NCBI GenBank assembly: GCA_964486655.1
Contig: CAZAON010000232.1
Coordinates: forward strand, 1-29,289
Length of the DNA: 29,289 nucleotides
Direction: 5' to 3'
Source: JADKIH01 sp964486655
GTDB taxonomy: Bacteria; Bacteroidota; Bacteroidia; AKYH767-A; 2013-40CM-41-45
The position numbers were made by a program, and so were the translations under genes. This document shows positions 23,573 to 29,289 of the stretch, piece by piece. How positions within the stretch are numbered: position 1 is the stretch's first letter; each line of letters opens with the position of its first letter. The notes beneath the pieces are model-generated. The model saw only the letters and a program-made list of their open reading frames with translations. It made no database searches and had not been told where the DNA came from.

Positions 23573-24481
23573 TTATTTACCTGTTAGTTGCTGAAACACG
23601 TCTTCAAGTTTCTGTTCTTGTTTTTGCATTGTTAGCACAGAAAGATTATTGTCTACAGCCCATTTGAAAAGCGATGATCGTACATCCATACCGCTTTTCG
23701 CCGTGATCCTCCACTGGGTTTCATTTAGACTATCTGCCTTGGCAACGCCATCAACTGACTGCAGATCCTTTTTACTAACCGGCTTGTCAAATTCAATAAG
23801 AATTACCTCTGAATTTTTTGGCATGTTTTGCAGCATGGCAGTCGTTTCATTCGCAACAATAGTTCCCCTGTTAATAATGATAACCCTGTCGCAGATAGCT
23901 TCGACTTCCTGCATAATATGTGTCGAAAGCATGACTGTTTTTTCGCGGCCGGCCGATTTAATGACGGAACGGATTTCGGCGAGCTGGTTTGGATCAAGTC
24001 CGGATGTTGGCTCATCCAGAATCAATACTTCAGGATCATGTATCATGGCCTGGGCAAGTCCGACACGCTGACGGTAACCCTTTGAAAGCGCTCCAATTTT
24101 CTTTTTCTGTTCAATCTCAAGTCCGGTCAGCTCGATCATTTCATTAACTCGTTTATTCCTGTCTGTAAGTTTATAAATACCGGCGACAAAATCGAGGTAT
24201 TCGCGAACGTACATTTCCGTATAGAGAGGGTTGTGTTCCGGCAGGTAACCTATACGTTTTCTGACTTCAATTGCATTTTCATTCACATCGAATCCGCTAA
24301 CTTTTGCAATACCTGATGTTTGAGGAATAAAGCAGGTAAGGATCTTCATCATGGTTGATTTGCCGGCACCGTTCGGACCGAGGAATCCGACGATTTGTCC
24401 TTTACCAACTTCGAAGCTGATATTATCGAGTGCCTTTTGTTCGCCAAATTGCTTGGTGATGTTTGAAACGGAAATAGACAA
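23573..24481 (-). CDS. gldA: Gliding motility-associated ABC transporter ATP-binding subunit GldA
   Basis: GldA is the ATPase of the GldAFG ABC transporter, needed for gliding in some Flavobacteriia. The 303-residue product has Walker A G-P-N-G-A-G-K-S-T (about 35-43), the signature L-S-K-G-Y-R-Q-R (about 132-139), Walker B V-L-I-L-D-E-P (about 152-158) and the S-T-H-I-M-Q-E-V-E switch region. The long C-terminal part (Q-K-Q-E-Q-K-L-E-D-V-F) is usual for GldA. No ATG is available at the N-terminus. I chose the TTG at 24481 because it gives M-S-I-S-V-S-N-I-T-K, the usual family start; an upstream TTG at 24526 would add 15 unrelated residues. GldF and GldG are not adjacent, so GldA could serve a different permease. 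The repeat-protein gene follows after 6 nt. Confidence 0.9.
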   Translation of the reverse strand: MSISVSNITKQFGEQKALDNISFEVGKGQIVGFLGPNGAGKSTMMKILTCFIPQTSGIAKVSGFDVNENAIEVRKRIGYLPEHNPLYTEMYVREYLDFVAGIYKLTDRNKRVNEMIELTGLEIEQKKKIGALSKGYRQRVGLAQAMIHDPEVLILDEPTSGLDPNQLAEIRSVIKSAGREKTVMLSTHIMQEVEAICDRVIIINRGTIVANETTAMLQNMPKNSEVILIEFDKPVSKKDLQSVDGVAKADSLNETQWRITAKSGMDVRSSLFKWAVDNNLSVLTMQKQEQKLEDVFQQLTGK

Positions 24482-24580
24482 GGTATATTTGTTTAAGCGG
24501 GATAATGAAACTGGTTTCGGCTGCAATTTACATATATTCTATTCTGAAAAGAGCGGAATCAGCCATTTAACATTATCCTG

Positions 24581-24588
24581 TATCTTAG
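24581..24588 (+). promoter_or_regulatory. -7-like promoter element for rsgA
   Basis: TATCTTAG differs from TAnnTTTG at one position and ends 4 nt before the GTG start codon of rsgA, so the message is likely leaderless. Confidence 0.45.
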
Positions 24589-24592
24589 CCCC

Positions 24593-25525
24593 GTGCGAGG
24601 TACAGTTATTAAATCTACGGGAAACCAATACCGCGTTTTATTGGAAAACGGCGAAGTAAGGATTTGTAAGATCCGTGGCAATCTGCGTCTTCAGGATTTC
24701 GAAGCTACCAATCCGCTTACGGTTGGCGATAAAGTCGATGTTGAAATCGAAGATGTCCGTGACTCGGATGCGCTATGGATCACGAAGATTTTCGACCGGA
24801 AAAATTACATCATCCGCAAGTCTGTTAAACTCTCAAAGCAGGTACAGATCATTGCTGCGAATATGGACAGGGCTTTCGTGGTTGCCACGCCTGTTTTGCC
24901 CCGCACATCGCTTGGCTTCATTGATCGTTTCCTGGCTACAGCGGAGGCTTACAGTCTGCCGGCGGGAATCATCTGGAACAAAAGCGATTTGTACGACGAA
25001 GAAGTGAAGTCATGGGTAAAGGATGTTCGTGAGCTGTACGAAAAAATCGGTTACAAGGTCTTCGAAGTCTCGGCATTATCAGGCGAAGGACTTGACGAAT
25101 TAAAGGCCGAATTGCAAAATAAAGTCTCATTATTTTCAGGTCATAGCGGAGTTGGAAAGTCATCTTTGATCAATGCATTGATACCGGATCTGCTTTTAAA
25201 AACAGCCAACATTTCGAAACAGCATTTGAAAGGAATTCATACGACGACATTCGCCGAAATGCATATGTTGCCCGGAGGCGGGTTCATAATTGATACTCCG
25301 GGCATAAGGGAATTCGGGATTATCGACTTCGACAAGCATGAGGTTTCACATTTTTTCCCCGACATATTTGCCTATGCAAAAAACTGCAGGTTTAATAATT
25401 GCCTTCACACGACAGAAAAAGATTGTGCTGTTAAACCAGCTGTCGAAAGCGGATTGATTGCTGTCAGCCGTTTCGAAAGTTATCTCAGTATTATGAGCGG
25501 GCAGGATGTATTTTATCATAAGTGA
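24593..25525 (+). CDS. rsgA: Ribosome small subunit-dependent GTPase RsgA
   Basis: RsgA is a circularly permuted GTPase that releases late assembly factors from the 30S subunit. The 310-residue protein has an N-terminal OB-fold (about 1-70), then N-K-S-D (129-132) placed before G-H-S-G-V-G-K-S (183-190) and D-T-P-G (234-237). That order is the permutation diagnostic for this family. A C-terminal zinc site follows: C265, C270, H272, C278. Translation starts at a GTG. It is divergent from gldA, and dtd follows after 6 nt, so rsgA and dtd are one operon, probably continuing into the MazG-like gene. Confidence 0.96.
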   Translation: MRGTVIKSTGNQYRVLLENGEVRICKIRGNLRLQDFEATNPLTVGDKVDVEIEDVRDSDALWITKIFDRKNYIIRKSVKLSKQVQIIAANMDRAFVVATPVLPRTSLGFIDRFLATAEAYSLPAGIIWNKSDLYDEEVKSWVKDVRELYEKIGYKVFEVSALSGEGLDELKAELQNKVSLFSGHSGVGKSSLINALIPDLLLKTANISKQHLKGIHTTTFAEMHMLPGGGFIIDTPGIREFGIIDFDKHEVSHFFPDIFAYAKNCRFNNCLHTTEKDCAVKPAVESGLIAVSRFESYLSIMSGQDVFYHK

Positions 25526-25531
25526 AAAATT

Positions 25532-25984
25532 ATGAGATTACTGATTCAGCGAGTAAAGAATGCTTCTGTGGAAATTGATGGTGGAATTAAATCTTCCATC
25601 AACCGGGGTTTGCTTGTATTTGCAGGAATAGAAGAAGCTGATACGATGGAAGACATTGAATGGCTTTGTGGTAAAATAAGCCGGCTGAGGATTTTCAATG
25701 ATGAAGCCGGAGTAATGAATTTATCGGTCATGGATATCAAAGGCGAGTTTCTTGTTGTCAGCCAGTTTACGTTACATGCTCTTGTGAAAAAAGGGAATCG
25801 TCCGTCTTACATTCGTGCGGCAAGACCCGAAACCGCTATTCCATTGTATGAGAAATTTCTTTCAGCACTTGCGAAGGAATCGGGATTAAAGATTTCTTCC
25901 GGTGAATTCGGTGCAGATATGAAGGTGTCGCTTGTGAACGATGGTCCGGTGACGATTTTTATTGATTCGAAAAGCAGGGAATAA
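25532..25984 (+). CDS. dtd: D-aminoacyl-tRNA deacylase
   Basis: DTD removes D-amino acids, and glycine mischarged on tRNA-Ala, from tRNA. The 150-residue product has the expected length and both signature motifs: S-Q-F-T-L-H-A (77-83) and N-D-G-P-V-T (136-141), whose Gly138-cis-Pro139 forms the chiral selection site. It begins M-R-L-L-I-Q-R-V, as the family does. It is 6 nt behind rsgA and ends 94 nt before the MazG-like gene. Confidence 0.96.
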   Translation: MRLLIQRVKNASVEIDGGIKSSINRGLLVFAGIEEADTMEDIEWLCGKISRLRIFNDEAGVMNLSVMDIKGEFLVVSQFTLHALVKKGNRPSYIRAARPETAIPLYEKFLSALAKESGLKISSGEFGADMKVSLVNDGPVTIFIDSKSRE

Positions 25985-26078
25985 GTCTTTAATTAAAAAT
26001 TACGAAATCATGGAATCATGGAATACTAAAATTGTCCGTAACTAAAATCGTTGTATAAACCATCCTGAAATATTAAAT

Positions 26079-26408
26079 ATGAATATAACTTTAGCTGAGG
26101 CTCAACAAAGGGTTGACGAATGGATTAAAAATTATGGTGTGAGGTATTTTAATGAGTTGACGAATATGGCTTTGTTGACGGAAGAAGTAGGGGAGGTCGC
26201 ACGAATCATGTCCCGGGTCTATGGTGAACAGTCGGCTAAAAATTCTGACATGAAAAAATCACTTCCCGATGAACTGGCAGATGTATTATTTGTTTTGATC
26301 TGTATAGCAAATCAGACAGGAATCGACCTGACAAAGGCATTCGAAGAGAATCTAAATAAAAAAACCGGCAGAGATTCGACGAGGCATAAAGAGAATCCGT
26401 TGTTGTAG
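26079..26408 (+). CDS. MazG-like nucleotide pyrophosphohydrolase
   Basis: A 109-residue all-helical NTP pyrophosphohydrolase of the MazG/dUTPase superfamily, which clears abnormal nucleotides. The metal-binding E-E-x-x-E motif is at E35-E36-V-G-E39, with the second acidic pair D64-E65 and D68 in P-D-E-L-A-D-V-L. It is a single-domain form, much shorter than E. coli MazG (263 residues). Placement after dtd suggests co-transcription in a nucleotide and translation quality-control cluster. It is convergent with the barrel-protein gene; a weak 7-bp hairpin without T-run lies in the 56-nt gap. Confidence 0.9.
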   Translation: MNITLAEAQQRVDEWIKNYGVRYFNELTNMALLTEEVGEVARIMSRVYGEQSAKNSDMKKSLPDELADVLFVLICIANQTGIDLTKAFEENLNKKTGRDSTRHKENPLL

Positions 26409-26464
26409 CCTTTAGCTATTAGATGATAGCCATTAGAATATAGATATAGACATCCCCTGAATTT

Positions 26465-27187
26465 TCAATCTTCACTCTTATATCCCGGCTTGCGTTTATT
26501 TTCCGGGAAGTAATATCTGAAATCAATAGTAAGGTATGTCCCCGAAAGTTGTGCTTCGCTAATTAAAGGGTCTATCTGTGGTCTGTTGCGAAAATAACCT
26601 ACGCGTGAAAGATAAATATTCTGAAACGGTCTTTGAAAGGAAGTTCCGAGATAGATAGTACCGCTTTTTTCGGTACGGTATTCCACTCCAAGATTTGCGG
26701 CGAGGGCCGGAATGAATACATGATACCGGAAAGCAACATGCTGGAAATTCGGATCGGTTGTTTCGATATGACTGGCAAACATATCGAGCGTTGGTCCGAG
26801 TGAACCATTGATATAAATGTGTTCGGCCATTCGAGAATACATCATAAACATGACGGGAATTTCATAGCCGATTATTCTGAACTCGGAATCATCTTTAAAA
26901 TCACTCTCTGATATCCGGAGAGCATAATTTCGTTTGATGTAATTAATTCCAACTTCAAGAGCGACAATACTTGAAAAATTATGTCTCACAATGAGTCCGA
27001 AATTCATTCCCGACATCAACTCTCTTTCGAAATGAACGCCTGAAGTGTCTTGCACAATTTTATTGCTGCCCGAAACCGTAAACGGAATTATCGGTTTGAT
27101 CTGAATTCCGACAGTGGTCATGCCTTTTTGTGCAAGAGCTTCAAGGCAAAGTAAAAATGAGATGATTAGTGTAAAGAATAGCCGCAT
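26465..27187 (-). CDS. PorT-like outer-membrane beta-barrel protein
   Basis: A 240-residue exported protein. The signal peptide is about 1-19 (ending A-L-A-Q), and the mature part has the alternating strands of the PorT/OmpW-type small barrels: G-I-Q-I-K-P-I-I-P-F, F-G-L-I-V-R-H-N-F, A-L-E-V-G-I-N-Y-I, and a closing L-T-I-D-F-R-Y-Y-F-P. The PF13568-like layout is widespread in Bacteroidota and does not prove a role in T9SS. It starts 13 nt after the alpha/beta hydrolase gene on the same strand, so they are co-transcribed. Confidence 0.8.
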   Translation of the reverse strand: MRLFFTLIISFLLCLEALAQKGMTTVGIQIKPIIPFTVSGSNKIVQDTSGVHFERELMSGMNFGLIVRHNFSSIVALEVGINYIKRNYALRISESDFKDDSEFRIIGYEIPVMFMMYSRMAEHIYINGSLGPTLDMFASHIETTDPNFQHVAFRYHVFIPALAANLGVEYRTEKSGTIYLGTSFQRPFQNIYLSRVGYFRNRPQIDPLISEAQLSGTYLTIDFRYYFPENKRKPGYKSED

Positions 27188-27200
27188 CAGGTATATAACG

Positions 27201-27932
27201 CTATTCAGTTTTTTTCATTTTATCCAGAAAGCTCATGAGTGCGATCCAGTATTCCTGATTATACGGATACTGATTCCATAAAACCTTTGCGCCATGTTCT
27301 CCTTTTGAAGATGGAATGTATTGCACCTTGATACGGGAGTTCACATCTTTCAGCAGATCTGTAACGGCATCGGCTTCGCTACGTGCTGATGTAGCAAAGA
27401 CAGGTTTTAATAGTTTGCTGATGTTGTGCCTGACATACATACTGTCTGTAAAGTATTCACCCGGACTAAACGCGGCGACACCCGAAACTTTATAATTATC
27501 GACGGCGAGTTTAAGAGCAAGAGATGCAGAGAAACTGCTGCCCAGAATTATAACAGGCCTGTTGTATTTCTGATACAGATAGTCAATAGCGGCAACAATA
27601 TCCTGTTCGGCATCTTCGTAGCGGGAAGGTTTCTTTTTTTCTTTCGCTTCGATAGCTGTGAGGTTGCGGATTTCCCTGGCCTGGTCGCCAACACGCATGT
27701 CGATTGCAAGGCAATTGAAACCGAATTTATTCAGCTTCAAAGCGGTCTCCGAAAATTCGCCACGGCTGGAGCGATCCTGGTGGCAAAGAAGAATGATTGG
27801 CATATTGCTGCTTACGGGATACCAGTCGGCAGTAATATTCAATCCGTCTTTCGAAGGAAATGTAAGCTGAAGTTGCGCATCGACAGAAAAAAAGATGAGC
27901 GAACAGAAAAGGAATGATAATAATTTCTTCAT
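27201..27932 (-). CDS. Exported alpha/beta hydrolase
   Basis: A serine hydrolase of the alpha/beta fold, 243 residues when started at the ATG at 27932, which gives a clean signal peptide (M-K-K-L-L-S-F-L ... V-D-A-Q). A TTG at 27944 would add four residues. The nucleophile elbow is G131-S-S133-F-S135, followed by A-S-L-A-L; the last position is Ser instead of the usual Gly of G-x-S-x-G. H213 in G-E-H-G-A is the likely catalytic histidine. P-I-I-L-L-C-H-Q-D-R-S-S (about 45-56) forms the oxyanion strand. The fold is closest to dienelactone-hydrolase-like enzymes, but the substrate is unknown. The barrel-protein gene follows after 13 nt. Confidence 0.82.
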   Translation of the reverse strand: MKKLLSFLFCSLIFFSVDAQLQLTFPSKDGLNITADWYPVSSNMPIILLCHQDRSSRGEFSETALKLNKFGFNCLAIDMRVGDQAREIRNLTAIEAKEKKKPSRYEDAEQDIVAAIDYLYQKYNRPVIILGSSFSASLALKLAVDNYKVSGVAAFSPGEYFTDSMYVRHNISKLLKPVFATSARSEADAVTDLLKDVNSRIKVQYIPSSKGEHGAKVLWNQYPYNQEYWIALMSFLDKMKKTE

Positions 27933-28022
27933 CGTAGGCTTCAATTGTTTGACTAATGTCAGTTTTTATTTTGACGTATGGAATTATTTCCACGGTTTAC
28001 TCTGCAAAGAAAGAATTAAATT

Positions 28023-28799
28023 ATGAAAAGTACAGATCAAACCCCAACTCTTGATGATATTATTTTCGAAAAGAGGAACAAAGCTTTCGGAGCGTACGAA
28101 TTAAGGACAAATTATCATGGTCGACTTAATAAGTCGCTGGCTATTACTGTTTCTTTTTTGATTTCTGTGTTTCTTCTTGCCATAGTTAAGAAGAAAGGTG
28201 CTGATACAAATTTTGTCAAACCGGCTGATGGAATTATTGTTTTTGAAGACAAATTTACCATTCAGCAATATTCTATACCTAAAGGAACACCATCATCGCC
28301 TGTTTCAAAACCCGATGATCAATCATTTGTTGCGGTTACGGACACTGTTGATAATGACAGGGAAATTGATACAACCTCCGTCACATCACCAATTGGCAAG
28401 GATACATTGAGCGGATTAGCGGGATCGGGATTTTCTGCCGACACAGTAGTATCACAGCCATTTTTGCCATCGGAAGGTGCGCCAAAAAATATGTCTGCGG
28501 TAGATAAGATTCCCGAATTTCCGGGCGGACTGGAAAAATTTTATAAGTACCTGTCAAACAGACTCAGGTATACTGATGAAGCCAGGAGAGCTGAGGTGAA
28601 AGGGAAGTTGTTTGTACGCTTTGTAATTGACGAAAACGGATTGGTGAGTGATGTGACTGTGATGAGCAAAATAGGGTACGGGCTTGATGAGCAGGTAACA
28701 AGTGTATTGGCAGAATCACCAAAATGGTCACCCGGTATATTTAGAAATTCGGCAGTAAAAACAGAAATGATATTGCCTGTTTCGTTCAATATCCGTTAA
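28023..28799 (+). CDS. tonB: Energy transducer TonB
   Basis: TonB passes energy from the ExbB-ExbD proton channel to outer-membrane receptors. The 258-residue protein starts with the Bacteroidota-typical L-D-D-I-I-F-E-K-R-N-K-A-F-G-A-Y-E-L-R (about 10-28). One membrane helix follows (about 38-56), then a Ser/Thr/Asp-rich periplasmic linker lacking the long Pro-Lys repeats of enteric TonB. The TonB C-terminal domain (about 165-258) contains Y-L-S-N-R-L-R-Y, G-K-L-F-V-R-F-V-I-D-E-N-G and P-K-W-S-P-G. The start of exbB lies 203 nt downstream, in keeping with a tonB-exbB cluster. A weak promoter (TTTG at 27948-27951 and a near -7 at 27967-27973) is possible. Confidence 0.9.
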   Translation: MKSTDQTPTLDDIIFEKRNKAFGAYELRTNYHGRLNKSLAITVSFLISVFLLAIVKKKGADTNFVKPADGIIVFEDKFTIQQYSIPKGTPSSPVSKPDDQSFVAVTDTVDNDREIDTTSVTSPIGKDTLSGLAGSGFSADTVVSQPFLPSEGAPKNMSAVDKIPEFPGGLEKFYKYLSNRLRYTDEARRAEVKGKLFVRFVIDENGLVSDVTVMSKIGYGLDEQVTSVLAESPKWSPGIFRNSAVKTEMILPVSFNIR

Positions 28800-28892
28800 A
28801 TTATCAGTTCGATCATGTTTTTAGTGCATGAATAGTTTAAATCTGAAGGAAAGGGAAGCCGTCATTTCAAAGGAGAAACAAAGTTTATAATA

Positions 28893-28930
28893 AAACATTT
28901 GCCATTCCGTTCACTAACATGGCAATGTTT
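28893..28930. other. Stem-loop between tonB and exbB
   Basis: A 12-bp stem (28893-28905 with 28919-28930), one bulged base and a 13-nt loop. There is no T-run on the plus strand, so it is not a standard terminator. It may be a processing or attenuation element. Confidence 0.45.
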
Positions 28931-29002
28931 AAAAGTACGCATCCATCAACGCCTTTGGGCCGAATGGTTCTTTAATTTGCCAACTGTTTCAATACTCCCA
29001 AA

Positions 29003-29289
29003 ATGTACGGAATCCTCCTTCAGATTACAACAAATGCGGTTGATACGGCCGCGCAGGCAATGACTACTCCACCGGTAGAAAAAACTATTTCTCTATGGGA
29101 AATGGCTGTGAAAGGCGGACCCATTCTAATTCCGATCGGCATACTTTCTCTGATCGCATTTTATATTTTCTTCGAAAGGCTATTCACCATTCGCCGCTCT
29201 TCGAAAATCGATATGAACTTTATGCATCAGATCCGTGACTACGTTCACACCGGAAACATTGAGGCAGCAAAGACTTTGTGCAGAAATAC
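29003..29289 (+). CDS. exbB: MotA/TolQ/ExbB proton channel family protein (partial)
   Basis: The first 95 codons of an ExbB-like protein, cut by the end of the window. The ATG at 29003 is followed by a short Thr/Ala-rich N-terminal segment, then S-L-W-E-M-A-V-K-G-G-P-I-L-I-P-I-G-I. A membrane helix (about 40-59, L-I-P-I-G-I-L-S-L-I-A-F-Y-I-F-F) and E-R-L-F-T-I-R-R follow, as in TolQ/ExbB proteins. It ends within a cytoplasmic segment (H-T-G-N-I-E-A-A-K). ExbB forms the proton channel that powers TonB, and the gene order tonB-exbB supports the call over MotA or TolQ. ExbD is expected beyond the window. Confidence 0.85.
   Translation, partial: MYGILLQITTNAVDTAAQAMTTPPVEKTISLWEMAVKGGPILIPIGILSLIAFYIFFERLFTIRRSSKIDMNFMHQIRDYVHTGNIEAAKTLCRN

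Noticed and set aside
27426..27917. 163-codon plus-strand open frame opposite the alpha/beta hydrolase
   Set aside because: It is the antisense shadow of a gene with a signal peptide and catalytic motifs.

Overview
This window looks like chromosomal DNA from a member of the Bacteroidota, probably a gliding or T9SS-bearing lineage near the Chitinophagales/Sphingobacteriales/Cytophagales; I cannot name a genus. The reasons are: three large exported proteins ending in type IX secretion (T9SS) C-terminal sorting domains; the gliding-motility ABC ATPase GldA; a DUF6089 protein and PorT-like outer-membrane barrels; a Bacteroidota-type TonB; promoters of the TTTG/TAnnTTTG kind; and no usable Shine-Dalgarno sequences. 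No rRNA, CRISPR array, insertion sequence or prophage gene was seen.

Layout. 1-210: intergenic, with two kinds of 7-bp tandem repeat. 211-2801: a cardiolipin-synthase-like phospholipase D (-), then a small DUF1844 protein and a membrane-anchored coiled-coil protein (+). 2991-11297: envelope and secreted proteins, namely a PKD/CUB-type T9SS protein (-), a DUF6089 protein and a kelch-like T9SS protein (+), a small unknown (-), and a T9SS protein carrying dockerin-like calcium loops next to a cohesin-like domain (+). 11380-14184: tRNA-Arg(CCG) and der (-), a truncated fic gene (+), then initiator tRNA-Met (-) with a decayed partial copy of itself upstream. 14185-19003: era, a penicillin-acylase-family hydrolase and a TlpA-like thioredoxin protein (+). 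19083-22258: DoxX, an outer-membrane-type protein and metK (-), with metK preceded by a probable SAM-II riboswitch. 22478-24481: gldA followed by an exported repeat protein (-). 24593-26408: rsgA, dtd and a MazG-like pyrophosphohydrolase (+). 26465-27932: an alpha/beta hydrolase and a barrel protein (-). 28023-29289: tonB and the start of exbB (+), cut by the window end.

Functional themes. One group serves translation and ribosome assembly: Der, Era and RsgA are three GTPases of ribosome maturation, Dtd proofreads D-aminoacyl-tRNA, and there are two tRNA genes. A second group serves the cell surface: T9SS cargo, GldA, barrel proteins and TonB/ExbB energy transduction.

The observations most worth a second look are the SAM-II-like leader of metK, the repeat protein in the gldA operon, the dockerin-plus-cohesin T9SS protein, the initiator-tRNA relic beside the truncated fic, and two families of heptanucleotide repeats that occur only between genes. 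I did not find a clearly new multi-gene system.
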